From Ligustrum vulgare (Eukaryota > Streptophyta > Magnoliopsida > Lamiales > Oleaceae): DNA of 64,000 nucleotides. This document shows, piece by piece, positions 34,546 to 45,849 of this stretch (position 1 is its first letter; the number at the start of each line of letters is the position of its first letter). The translations under genes and the position numbers were made by a program. The DNA lies in contig OY743184.1 of the NCBI GenBank assembly GCA_963555705.1, forward strand, positions 31,754,614-31,818,613, in the 5' to 3' direction. Below the pieces are notes generated by a model. It worked only from the letters and a program-made list of their open reading frames with translations, was not told where the DNA came from and did not search any database.

Positions 34546-35580
34546 ACCCTCGTGCATCCCTTATCGAGTTCAGGGAGAGATGGATATGAAATAATGAGAT
34601 AGTCTCGTGCATCCCTTATCGAGTTCAGGGAGAGATGGATATGAAATAATGAGATAGGGTGATTTTGTTAGGATGTGATGGGGTGTTTATGTTGCAACTT
34701 ATGTTAAGTAATAATCTTGAACTTATGTTAAGAAATAATAAGCCGAGCCATGTTAAGTAATGAGCTCGAGCTTATATTTAAGCAAGGGATAAGTCGAGCT
34801 TATGTTGAGTAATAAGCTTAAGCTTATATTAAGCAATGATGATAAACCGAGCTCATGTTAAGTAATGAGTTCGAACTTATCTTTAGGAATAATAGGACGA
34901 GCTCATGTTAAGTAATGGGCTCGTACTTATGTTTAAGCAAAGGATAAGTCGAGCTTATGTTGAGTAATGAGCTTGAGCTTATAGTAAGCAATGATAAGCC
35001 GAGCTCGTGTTAAGTAATGAGTTCGAGCTTATGTTTAGTAAAAATAAGCCGAGCCCATGTTAAGTAATGAGCTCGAGCTTGATTTTAAGGAAAGAATAAG
35101 CCGAGCTTATGTTAAGTACTAAGCTTGAGCTTATGTAGACCCGAGGACTTTATTATATCAATTTGATTACTTGATTGTTCGGGATGGCCATTGTACTTGT
35201 GCGGGAAAGTATTTGATTGCTTGTTTTTGGACAAGGCTTTAAGTGTTTGTGCAGGGCAAGGCTTTGGTTGTTTGCACGTGGGTAAGGTTTTGAGTATTTG
35301 TACGGGGCAAGGTTTTGAGTGCTTGTTTGGGGGCAAGACTTTGAATGCTTGCACGTGGGAAATGCTTTGAATGTTTGCACGTGGGCAAGGCTTTGATTGC
35401 TTGCACAGGGCAAGGCTTTGAGTGCTTACACGGGGCATGACTTTAGTGCTTGCACAAGGCTTTGAGTGCTTACTTGTGGGCAAGACTTTGAGTGCTTGCA
35501 CGGGACAGGGCTTTGAGTGCTTACATAGGGCAAGGCTTTGAGGGCTTATTTGTGGGAAAGGTTTTGATTGTTTTCCTTTA
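34546..35580. repeat. Three adjoining minisatellites
   Basis: 34551-34660: two copies of a 55-bp unit (CGTGCATCCCTTATCGAG). 34690-35150: about eight copies of a ~52-bp unit (GAGCTCATGTTAAGTAATGA, GAGCTTATGTTTAAG), rich in GAGCTC palindromes. 35200-35575: a ~28-bp unit (GGGCAAGGCTTTGAGTGCTT) in more than ten diverged copies. Different units lying side by side suggest the variable part of an LTR or leader. Confidence 0.85.
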
Positions 35581-36040
35581 TTGATTGGAGGGATTAGAAG
35601 CTAGCCTTAGATCGGCGAGGGATTTTGGCTTGCATTGATGAAAAAGTGACACATCACAATATCACATTAAAATGTCCAAAATGAATGTCCCAGAATTACT
35701 CGACTTTTAAAGCAATCATTATAATTTTAAAAGCAATTTATAAACAAAATGATTTTCTAAATCACTTTTTAACAATACACATTTTTTCTCTTCATTTTTC
35801 AACCACATATTTTTCATAAAATATAAATAAATCAATTTATAATTAAGACGGTTTTTCCAAATAGAGACCAAAATTCTCAGAACAAAGAATTATCATGCTC
35901 CACAATAAAAGAGTATATACACTTGTAAACTTACTCAAAATTTATGGCGCAACTTCATTTAATAATTGTGGGCCTGCAAAAAAAAAAAAAAAAAAAAAGC
36001 ATATACTTTATCATGGAAACTTATGCTTAAAAATTATGTA
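35581..36040. other. MITE remnant and poly(A) run
   Basis: 35690-35880 matches the Tourist-like family of the 19-24 kb nest (AAATCACTTTTTAACAATACACATTTTTTCTC). A pure A run of about 22 bases is at 35977-35998. Nothing coding. Confidence 0.55.
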
Positions 36041-37138
36041 TGTGACACCCTAAAAACTCGTTTAATTATTATATTCATTTATTCATGTTAAGTAGGACCC
36101 AGTAACATAAAATTGAATTTTAATTGATTTGACATGAAGTTAGCGAAAACTAAATAGAAACGAGATAATAAAAATTATATATATAATTGCTAAAAGACGA
36201 GTTACGTTCTCATTTGTAAAAAAATTCCATTAAATACTCTCAATATCTATTTGGATTGTTTGACATTTATAACATGTAGTACTGGAATTAAACTTCAACA
36301 ATATGAAATGGTTTACAAGTTCGATCGACGAATCAAAGTAGGTGAATTTTTAAAATTAGCTCGTTATCATAATTCTAGAAATTTCTAGTTTTAAATGACC
36401 AAATTTGACGAGCCATAACTTTTACATCAACTATCGATTTTATGTTTTGGAAATAATGTGATAAAGTCCCCGTGAAATCTTCATATTGGTTCCAAAACAT
36501 AGTTTTATGACTCTATCTTTCCCCTCTGTTAATATGCAATTGGATCAACCCAAAATAAATTGGACCAGAATTTGCTGAAGCCCATATTTTGAAGCATAAA
36601 GAAAACGATGTAGATCGAATACATTGGCCCATAACTGAAGTCCATATATAGCGGCCCAAGGTCCGGAGTCCAGTTAAATATACCGGACCTTATCTTTCGC
36701 CAGACGTCTCATTTTCATCCCTTGGATCATTGAAGAATTGATCTGAGCTTTTTATCTTTACGCCTTTTCATCTGGTGTCATACTTTCCAAAACAATCTCT
36801 CTGATTTCTCTCTCTCTCTCTGAGGCGATTTTGCCCTATTTCGTATATTCAAGAGAGAAATCTCATCTCTCATTCGCATATGTTGATTCTTTGTGGTTCC
36901 TGATTCTTTGTGGTTAATCAGGCTTGTTCTTAGTGATTTTTACAGGGTTTGATTCTCTAAATTTTGTGTATTCTGTGCGATCTTTGAGATTTGTATGAGT
37001 TTTCAGATTTTCAACCATTTTCTGTAAAACTCGTTGATAATTTATGACATGTTGGTTTTAATAAAATCTTTTTCGTATTTTTATATTAAATACCTGTTGT
37101 GTTCTTTGTGGTTGATTCTGAGGCCTTATTTCATAACA
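36041..37138 (+). repeat. Putative 5' LTR of copia C
   Basis: The right border is firm (ATAACA followed by GT and the PBS). The left border is taken at TGTGACACCC and is uncertain without a partner LTR. A TATA-like CATATATAGC lies at 36642-36651. A TTCTTTGTGGTT motif recurs from 36886 on. Confidence 0.5.
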
Positions 37139-37791
37139 GTTGTATCAGAGCCTTAGGGTTAGAGTGAATATGCTGTATTTGGGCTCAAATCTGGTAGATC
37201 GAGACTCTTTGTGGTGAATCGTGTGTTTTCTGGAAATTTTTTCTTTGTGGCTGTTCAACTTTTAGGGTTTTGTTCTTCGTGGATTCTTTTTCAGAAATTT
37301 CTTTAAATTTCTTGAAGTTTGATAAAACCCTTTTAATCGCTTCTTTTTCTTGAAATTTTTGTAAAATTTTTGGATTTAAGTTTTTCTTTCTTTCAATTTT
37401 TACAAGAGTTTTTTCAAGAACATCTTTCTTCGTGAAATTATTTTGAAACCCTAGTTTTCAAAATATTTTTTTCGTTTTGATATCTGGATCTATATACTCT
37501 GAGTCAATATTTTGAGATCCCAAGAAATCAGTATATACTTATTATATACTGAATATTCCTTGGAAGGGATCTAACATTCTTGGTGGTTAACTTCGTGGAT
37601 TACTGATTATCTTAATGGTACTGGAACAATGTGGGCTTGAATCTGTACTGTGTTATGCCTTTGTGGAACTGCAGTAGCTTTAACTTGCATCATGTGATAT
37701 TTTTAATCTCAGGACTTTAAATACTGCAATTTGTTTTCAAATTCTTATTCTTTCAAAATCTCTCCGTCGAAGCCAGCTTTTGGACCCCATT
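37139..37791 (+). other. copia C PBS and leader
   Basis: TGTATCAGAGCC at 37141-37152 differs by one base from the usual TGGTATCAGAGC. The leader repeats (T/C)TTTGTGG and TTCGTGGA motifs many times. It is interrupted at 37791 and continues at 41754-42026 and 47906-48092. Confidence 0.65.
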
Positions 37792-38723
37792 TGATGAGAT
37801 CCCAGTCGGGGAATCTCGTCGAAAACGCGGAATAACGAAATTTAAAATCCTAGGATAGATCTAGATCAGATCTGACACGAAAATAACAAAAACACGAAAG
37901 AAATAACGGAATTAAAGATAGATTGACGATAAAACCTTGACCCGACAATCACGACGCAATTAATTGACGATGCGGATTGAAGAACCAAGATTGGTGAACG
38001 CCACAAGGTTTGTCAATTCCTTGATAAGTTCGTTGGGTGAACGCCACAAGGAATGGATCTTTGATAAGTTCGAAACAAAAGGGAAAAACTCAACCTTTCA
38101 ATTTGGAGAATCATCTCTCAAATATTATTCATAAACTCAAACTTAACTGTTTTTCACAATGAATGGAAAGGACTATAAATAAGCAAAATAACCTAGCATC
38201 TAATTTACTCAAAATAGAATTCTAATTAGACTAAAATACTAAATTAAGCAAATAACTTAAAAACAAAAAAAAAAGGAATAAAATAATTAAAATTCTGGAA
38301 AATCTGGCGCTGCTCAATTACGGCCGTAATGGTCTCTTTGATTCAAAACTGTGCCATCAGTTACGGCCGTGACGAATCTCTTACGACCGTGAAAATGTCC
38401 CTTTTTGAATGTTACGGCCGTAACTTCCATGCTTACGGCCGTAAGCCTCGTTCTGCTTAATTTCTTCCTCTTTCTTCGATAATTGGTTACGGCCGTGATT
38501 GTAAGATTTACGGCCGTGAATACATGGGTTACGTTCGTGAATGCCCATCCTTACGGCCATAATGGAATTTCTGCCCAAATTATTTCGTTTTCTTGATTCG
38601 GCTCGATCCGTCCCTCTTCTCGGCTCGACCCCAACACGGAACTTGCTCCGTTTTGCACGTAGATCACTGTCATATTGCCGATGGATCGACTTCGCCCTTC
38701 GATGCCTGGTCCGGATCACATCA
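37792..38723 (-). repeat. 3' LTR of the gag-protease gypsy element
   Basis: 932 bp. It contains nine copies of the TTACGGCCGTAA-type palindrome between 38320 and 38572. Confidence 0.95.
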
Positions 38724-40520
38724 TACTCCCTCTCTTGAAAAGGATTCGACCTCGAATCCATTTTTGGTTGGCTTTTCGGACTCTCCTTTCTTTTTCTTTT
38801 CACTCTCAAGCTCACATTTTTCTGAGGTCGTGGCCTCAACTCTCTTATTTTCAATTTTCACACCCTCTCCTTTTTCTGAGGTCGTGGCCTCAACGCTCTT
38901 ATTTTTCCCCTCAAACTCGTTCTTTATTTTCAATTGGTCCTCTTGGACCTCTTTAGGTGATAGTGGAGCAAGAGTGATCATTTTTCCACCATTCACGAAA
39001 GAATATCGATTTTTAAACCCGTCGTGCACTACCCTCCTATCATGTTGCCAAGGTCTCCCCAACAAATTATGGCCAACATGCATAGGTACCACGTCACAAA
39101 CCACCTCATCCTTATAACCCCCGATTGTAAAATTGACCCTAGCCTGTTTATTTACCTTAATTTCTCCCGACTCGATCAACCATTGCAATTTATAAGGGTT
39201 CAGATGTTTTATCAAGCTCAAACCCAATTTCTCAACCAACATGGTACTAACCACATTAGTACAACTTCCCCCGTCAATCACCATACCACAAACCTTTTTA
39301 CCCACTAAGCACCTAGTATGGAAGAGATTGTCCCTTTGCTCACCAATTTCATCCACCCTGACCCTAGCACTAAGGACACGCCGATTAACAAGTGAATCTT
39401 TAACAGCATAGGTCAGCCCTTCCTCATCACTACTTCTAGCTCCAGCATCCACTAACTTAGGCATTCCCTTAAATTCATCCTCGGAACTAATTTCACCATT
39501 ATCACGCAAGATCATTAGCTTCCTATTTGGACACTGGGATGCTATATGACCCATACCCAAGCACTTAAAACACTTAATATTTCTATCCCGAGTAGTTTGA
39601 GAATCAGGAATATTTTTACCTTTCGTTGTAGGCTCCTCGTTCCTTTTCGGGTTATGTTCATCGTTGGATTCCTGCTTAGGTTGTGATGTAGGATAAGATG
39701 GTGAGTGTCTTGCTGCCCCCTTTCGCCTTAGCTGTCTTTCCACCTTCATGGTCATATGCACCATATCTTCTAGCTCCACATAATGTTGCAGTTCAATGAC
39801 ATTGGCAATATCTCTATTCAGCCCACTCAAAAACCTAGCCATCGTAGCTTCCCGATCCTCCACCACATTAGCCCGAATCATTGCCACCTCCATATCCTTA
39901 TGATAATCTTCTACACTCCTCGACCCCTGAGTCATACCCTGCAGCCTCTGATAAATATCCCTATAATAATGAGTCGGCACAAACCGCTTCCTCATTATGG
40001 TTCTTAATTTCACCTTCTTCTTTTCCGAATAATTATTACAATCAAAAAGCTGTTCAACCTTTGTCTCCCAATCCAAGTACGCTTCCGGATCACTCCTACA
40101 CTGGAACGACGGTATTTTCACTTTAATTTTTCCAATGTCGTCATCAACATCATCTCTACCCCCACGATGCCTCCTAGCATCACGACGCTCCCTATCATGC
40201 CTCCTCTCATACCTATCTCCTCTATCCCTCCTTCGCATACTTCCCAACGATATACTTCCACTTTCACTTCCCATGCCCTCATCATTCATACTAACCTCAC
40301 ACCTATTACCTTTCCTAACCCGAGAACCATCATGAGATTGATCCTGAGGTCTTTGTTCACGTTCTGCACCTCGATTCTCCATCAGAGCCATAAACCCCTC
40401 AAATTGTGCCCTCATTGCTGCAATATCATTGTTACCCTGTTCATTCCTTCTATTTACATCCCCGAGCTGTTTTCTGTCTCCAATAGAAGATGTAGATGTG
40501 GAAACCTCTCTATCAGACAT
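38724..40520 (-). CDS. Gypsy Gag with CCHC knuckle and aspartic protease, ~599 aa
   Basis: One uninterrupted frame from ATG at 40518-40520; its stop falls at the LTR border (38721-38723). The N-terminal third is basic (RRRDRGDRYERRHDRERRD). A Retrotrans_gag core spans roughly residues 133-265 (KIPSFQCRSDPEAYLDWETKVE, FVPTHYYRDIYQRLQGMTQGSRS). The junction KKVKLRTIMRKRF lacks the stretch of about 30-35 residues that this family normally has there, so an in-frame deletion is likely. A zinc knuckle (CFKCLGMGHIASQC) is at ~314-327 and the protease motif MVIDGGSCTNVVS at ~411-423. A lysine/glutamate-rich tail (KNKSVEATTSEKGE repeats) replaces the RT that should follow. Intact reading despite being non-autonomous. 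Confidence 0.9.
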
Positions 40521-40781
40521 TTTTAAGACACAAACAAGGAAATTCGGAATATTTGGGAATTTTCGGATTTTTTTTTAATCTGCCAGAGAATTGGACTACG
40601 AGTATGGCAGAAAAAACGGAACTGGATTTGGACGAAAATCGAACAACAAAAACACTTTTGAATTTTTGGGACTGACTCTTATGGATCAAACTGAAAAAAA
40701 TTATGACTGACATGAAGAACGCGAAGAACACAAAAAAAATCAGGAAAATTCAAGAAACACAAGAATCTGAAATAGATCCAA

Positions 40782-40793
40782 GCTCTGATACCA
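40782..40793 (-). other. Primer-binding site, initiator tRNA-Met type
   Basis: The minus strand reads TGGTATCAGAGC, two bases inside the 5' LTR at 40796. Confidence 0.9.
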
Positions 40794-40795
40794 GA

Positions 40796-41748
40796 TGATG
40801 AGATCCCAGTCGGGGAATCTCGTTGAAAACGCGGAATAACGAGATTTAAAACCCTAGGATAGATCTAGATCAGGTCTGACACGAAAATAACAAAAACACG
40901 AAAGAAATAACGGAATTAAAGATAGATTGACAATAAAACCTTGACCCGACAATCACGACGCAATTAATTGACGATGCGGATTGAAGAACCAAGATTGATG
41001 AATGCCACAAGGTTTGTCAATTCCTTGATAAGTTCGTTGGGTGAACGCCACAAAGAATGGATCTTTGATAAGTTCGAAACAAAAGGGAAAAACTCAACCT
41101 TTCAATTTGGAGAATCCTCTCTCAAATATTATTCATAAACTCAAACTTAACTGTTTTTTACAATGAATGGAAAGGACTATAAATTAACAAAATAACCTAA
41201 CATCTAATTTACTCAAAATAGAATTCTAATTAGACTAAAATACTAAATTAGGCAAATAACTTAAAAACAAAAAAAAAAGGAATAAAATAATTAAAATTCA
41301 GGAAAATCTGGCGCTGCTCAATTACGGCCGTGAATAATTCTTTTACGGCCGTAATGGTCTCTCTGATTCAAAACTGTACCATCAGTTACGGCCATGACGA
41401 ATCTCTTACGGCCGTGAAAATGTCCCTTTTTGAATGTTACGACCGTAACTTCCATGCTTACGGTCGTAAGCCTCGTTCTGCTTAATTTCTTCCTCTTTCT
41501 TCGATAATTGGTTACGGCTGTGATTGTAAGATTTACGGCCGTGAATACATGGGTTACGGCTGTGAATTCCCATCCTAACGGCTGTAATGGAATTTCTGCC
41601 CAAATTACTTCATTTTCTTGATTCGGCTCGATCCGTCCCTCTTCTCGGCTCGACCCCAATACGGAACTTGCTCCGTTTTGCACGTAGATCACTGTCATAT
41701 TGCCGATGGATCGACTTCGCCCTTCGATGCCTGGTCCGGATCACATCA
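40796..41748 (-). repeat. 5' LTR of the gag-protease gypsy element
   Basis: 953 bp. It contains ten copies of the TTACGGCCGTAA-type palindrome between 41322 and 41590. Confidence 0.95.
41325..41590. repeat. Cluster of 12-bp palindromes TTACGGCCGTAA / TTACGGCCGTGA
   Basis: Ten copies in about 265 bp, with most changes at the two CpG sites (CGACCG, CGGTCG, CGGCTG). The same cluster with nine copies is at 38320-38572, and a related one at 43203-43465. The motif contains the EagI palindrome CGGCCG. Function unknown. Confidence 0.9.
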
Positions 41749-42044
41749 CCATTTCTTACATTTGTCCAGGATTTCTTGAGAATCCGGGAATCTGAGGGAG
41801 TTTAGGTTGACCTATAATAGGTTGAGGGATATATTGAAAGAATAATTTTTCAGTATATAGTTCTTTATTGATTTTTTGAATATTGTGATTATTATTGCTA
41901 ATTTTGTGATCACCTTGATTGCCTTGCTACATAATTGAGTTCAGAATCTTTGTGATATAATCTTTGGTCTTTGTGGATAGCTTCTGTCAAACTGAAACAA
42001 TCTATGGTCCTATTCAGTTTTATACTCACTACTACAAAAATGGG

Positions 42045-42300
42045 CTTTTGCAACATTTAAATGGCAACATTTGCTAATTGAATGTTGCTAAAAGTGGTCT
42101 ACCGCAACGTTTTGTAATTGAATGTTGCATTTGATATAAATATTTGAGATTTATCCCTTTTTGCAACATTTAAAAATTGTTGCGATAAGTTGAAATTTTT
42201 GCAACACTCAAATTAAGTTTTGACAACGTGTTTTAAACGTTGCAATAAGCAGCCTATTGCAACGTTTAAAAAACGTTGCCAAATTTTAGTGACATTTAGA
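42045..42300. repeat. Left subterminal repeats of the CACTA
   Basis: Repeats of TTGCAACATTTAAA and GCAACGTTT with spacers, in inverted arrangement relative to the right side. This is the expected transposase-binding region of CACTA elements. Confidence 0.75.
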
Positions 42301-42799
42301 ATCATTACTAAATTTTATGATTGTTCCAAATGTCACAAATTATTATATCCATACAAAAGAAAATAAAAATATAATTTATTTATAATTTAGTGACATTTAA
42401 AACTCTCACTACCCAAACATCTATGTATGAATTTTGACATCTGTGTATGAATTTTGCCTTTATTTAAATGCTTTATCGCTATAAGAAAATTTTGCTTACT
42501 CTACAAATAATAAGTTAATTAAATTTAGCCCTTGTTTGCCTTCCATTATAATTGAACACATTTTTCTCTTTCTTCTTTTCAACTAAACATTTTCTAATAC
42601 ATTTTTTTTAATTTACTTTTTAACTATACATTCTTAAAAAAAATTAATATTTCAAAATATATTTAACCAAAAATTTCATTTTAATGGGAATCAAACAAAT
42701 CTTTAAACAATAAAGACCCACTTAAAAGCCCAAGTAATAAACAAAATATTTCACTTTGACCCCTCACCACTTCCATTCTCCCGCTTCCTCCCGTCCCTT
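42301..42799. other. CACTA interior, no gene
   Basis: AT-rich. 42530-42700 resembles the Tourist-like MITE family (TTTCTCTTTCTTCTTTTCAACTA...AAACAAATC). Nothing coding. Confidence 0.4.
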
Positions 42800-43702
42800 T
42801 GATGTGATCCGATATGGGGATCACCAAGAACACGCGGAATTAAACGCCGGAAAGCTCTAAAATTCAAGATAGTAGACGATAACAATGCAACCCCAACCTC
42901 ACGACGCAAGAACTATGGGTATATTAAACCCAAAACCCGTTACGATGCGGAGATAAGAACCACAAAGGGGGAACGCCACAAAGGTTGTCAAATCCTTTGA
43001 TAAGTTCAAATTTGTTCAACGAGAAAAAGAAGAAAATTAAGGGAATATCTCACCTTCAATATCATTAATCTCAAGAATAAAAGTTGTTTTTACAATACTG
43101 AATAAAGCCATATAAATAGGCTAACAAAATAAAGCAACCTAAATAAACTAGAATTGCAAAATAAACAAAACGCTGAAACTAGGTTAAAAATACGCCGCCT
43201 AATTTACGGCCGTAACTTTTAAGTTTACGACTGTAAGTGACTTACGGACTAAAAAGCAAAACATATGTTACGGCCGTGACAATTTATTTTACGGCCGTAA
43301 GCGACCTTCTGAACAAAATTAAAAGTTACAAATTCTGGTTACGGCCGTGAGTCCTTCTACTTCAGTTACGACTGTAAGATGATATGTTACGGCCGTAATG
43401 GCCTTTCTTTTCAAATTTGGCCAACATGATTTTACGGCCGTAAAAGTGGGTGTTACGGTCGTGAGAATGCTTATGCCCCAATTTTTTGTTGTTCTTTGAT
43501 CCAAATGCATAGTAACAACTTTGGTTCCTCTTCCACTTTGTTATGCAACGTAAATGATGTCTTTGCACTCGAACACTCATCCATCCACGCTTGCATGAAT
43601 CCTTGCATTGTCTGCTTGATTCTTTTAGCTCTTTGCCTCGTTATTGGTCCCACGAACACGTGCAATGGGCCAACGTTCGCCGAGCAACTCCGGAACTCAT
43701 CA
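42800..43702 (-). mobile_element. Solo LTR of the gag-protease gypsy family, inside the CACTA
   Basis: It starts TGATGTGATCCGATATGGGG and ends ACTCATCA. It shares the architecture of the LTRs at 37792 and 40796 (AACACGCGGAAT, GAACGCCACAAAGG, TTTGATAAGTTC, palindrome cluster, TGATG...CATCA termini) but is clearly diverged. Flanks are CCCTT and CCATT, a 4/5 match for a target duplication. No second LTR or interior. Confidence 0.75.
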
Positions 43703-44458
43703 CCATTTCTCTCAATTTCAGAAATTATTACTCACGCTCAGTTACCTGCTTCACCTGTTCGCGAATCGTCTCGACTGCTGTCGTTCTCTCACTCACCAAT
43801 TAGAAAATCAAATCCAATTAATGACTATTCTCAGTTCCCACCGTGATCAAGCCAAACCCTCACTGCCAGTCTTAGATTGCGTTGCACCTTTGCTGCTGAA
43901 TGCTTAGCACCACGCCACCACCGTCAAGGTTTGTCTGCCTCGTAGGAGAACTGCTTCTCCACTCGTCAGAGTTCGAATTTAGGTATATTTGTTTTGCCTA
44001 ATTTCAAAGTTTGCGTTTGCCCCAATTTTTGATATTGAGATGATGTTATCATTTTAATGAATTGATTATTTGTTGATGTTAATAAATTGAACCTGCTTAA
44101 TTGATTATTTTTTCTTAATTTTTCCATTGCCTTATTTTCTGATTTTTCCATATTGAGCCTGCCTGAATTGATTGATGAATATTGTTGGATTATAGGTATT
44201 GAATTGATGATGTTAATGGTAGTGGGTAAGTGACTGATTTGGTGAACTTGTTTATTGCAATGTTAACAGAATATTCCTATGGTCAAGACTGCATCTCTCT
44301 CTAATGGATTTATGCACCAATCTTCTAGATCCAAAGAAGCCCATGAAAGGAAAATATAATTTTCCTTTTTTATTCTTTAATATTGTGTTTTCTAATTTAC
44401 ACATCTGTTTTAGTGTTTTAATGTAAAATATTGTTTGTTCTTTTTCCTTTGAAATTAG

Positions 44459-44559
44459 GAAAGCCATGGTATGAGAAAGAGCACAACTCTTTTCTAGTTG
44501 GTTTCAAAAAGCTGGGAAATGAAGACTGGGAAGGAATTTCCAAGTTGTATGATTATAAG
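44459..44559 (+). pseudogene. Captured exon fragment of a SHAQKYF-type MYB-related gene
   Basis: Between an acceptor (GAAATTAG) and a donor (AAG|GTATTT) lies an open 101-bp exon encoding KPWYEKEHNSFLVGFKKLGN and then EDWEGISK. It matches the pattern W-x-E/K-x-EH-x-x-FL-x-G-x-x-KLG-x-x-DW-x-GIS of the single-repeat MYB domain of MYBS3/KUA1-like proteins. The rest of the domain (the SHAQKYF helix) is missing. Inferred to be host sequence captured by the CACTA. Confidence 0.7.
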
Positions 44560-45091
44560 GTATTTTGATATTTCATTTAATGCTTGTGAGGATAAATTGT
44601 TTATTTATTTAAAGTATCTTAGACCGTTGATTTAACGAATTGTTTTGGGTTGCCTTTTTAATTATTTATTCATAAATTAGGTTGCTACCATTTATCTTTA
44701 TGTGTTCCCTTCCTGTATTTTCCACCACCACCACCAGTTCAGTTTCATAATAACTAACCATAAATTCTCAAAAGTCTACTTGCTGGTATCTCACTTCGGT
44801 TACATCTATAGTTGTGCATATCAGCTAGATACCCTTTATCAATGTTCATAGGCATATAATAGATTAAGTGTTATAGTGGGTAACAAATGTGCAGGTAAAC
44901 AGCTCAAGCAATTGTCACTATTTTTATATACTTACTCAAATTTTTGTGAGATGTGCACATCAGATAACTTTTAGGGAATTTTATATTCTAGGTAAGCTTT
45001 AGTTGACTGAAATCTTGGGAAATAAGGAAGTTTGATGCTTTGAGAAGCTTTATCTAAAATCTTTAAGCTCTTTTCAGTGTAGATAAATTTC

Positions 45092-45777
45092 AGAAGAAAG
45101 GTTTTGGCTGACATCAATAATGCTAAGGGAACCTACTTGAAAATTGAATGGGGAAGTGGCGCTATATCAGAGTAAGCGATTCCTTTTTTTGCACTTCAGA
45201 TTATTATTATTTTTTAATTCTTGTAATATTGTCCCTCTAATTATGAGGAAAACTTAGTGACACATTGACAGTGGATAAGAAGTGGATCATTTTGTTGGAA
45301 GTACAATTTCTTTCATGTTTTAGCATAAAGTACTCTTAAGTTTGTTGTTGTTCTTGATTCAGTATGATAGTTGAGTTCATGACTATATGGATTTACAGCC
45401 TAAGATCAACCATAAAATGAGAGCAATCCTAGGAGACTGGTTGGTGGATGTCCACGAGAAGTTTGATCTGATGCCTGATACTCTTTACTAGACAGTTAAC
45501 ATAATTGATCGCCTTTTGTCGATGAAGGCTATTCATTTTATTGTCTTTTCGGAGTTAATGAAGCTAAGATGACTTCTTGGTTTCTGTTGATGTATAGGTG
45601 GAGAACATGACATTTTTCTTTCCTGAACTTGGTATGATGAGCTACTCAACCGTTGTACCGTAATGCCCATAAAATTGGATGTATCTTTGGTTTATGCTAC
45701 TCATTGCACTTTTAGAAGAATTCTCTCTGGACCAAAACTTTTAAGCACCACACTGGCTATTCAGAAGATCAGCTAAG
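45092..45777 (+). pseudogene. Captured fragments of a B-type cyclin gene
   Basis: 45092-45172 reads RRKVLADINNAKGTY, like the N-terminal region of plant B cyclins (tentative). 45399-45530 reads [28 protein letters not shown], a TAG, then TVNIIDRLLSMKAIH: the cyclin box core of CYCB. 45602-45776 reads ENMTFFFPELGMMSYSTVVP, then LVYATHCTF and, after a frameshift, LWTKTFKHHTGYSEDQL before a GT donor: the C-terminal part of the cyclin fold. Intron-like gaps with AG/GT borders show genomic, not cDNA, capture. Stops make it non-functional. Confidence 0.8.
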
Positions 45778-45849
45778 GTGACAACCTAATTATCATACGG
45801 TTCAGTTTACATAACTTGATGGGGCTAAACAGTATAATGAACCTGATTT

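Larger units (their letters stand above)
37792..41748 (-). mobile_element. Gag-protease-only Ty3/gypsy LTR retrotransposon
   Basis: LTRs 37792-38723 (932 bp) and 40796-41748 (953 bp) have termini TGATG...CATCA and a perfect CCATT duplication (37787-37791 and 41749-41753). On the minus strand it reads 5' LTR, 2-nt spacer, tRNA-iMet PBS (40782-40793), one long gag-protease frame, purine tract (AAGAGAGGGAGTA at ~38724), 3' LTR. There is no RT, RNase H or integrase. The LTRs differ at about 30 positions plus one 21-bp indel, so it is younger than the copia C element it entered. It must rely on enzymes from related full elements. Confidence 0.95.

Noticed and set aside
35112..35501. 129-codon minus-strand frame with KPC/KVLP repeats
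   Set aside because: It follows the ~28-bp minisatellite, has no domain, and overlaps a second frame of the same nature.
38381..38854. 157-codon minus-strand frame rich in YGR/HGRN
   Set aside because: It lies across the LTR border and encodes the TTACGGCCGTAA palindromes; a shadow of the repeat, not a gene.
40135..40526. Plus-strand open frames opposite the gypsy gag
   Set aside because: Antisense shadows of a well-supported gag-protease frame, with no recognisable domain.
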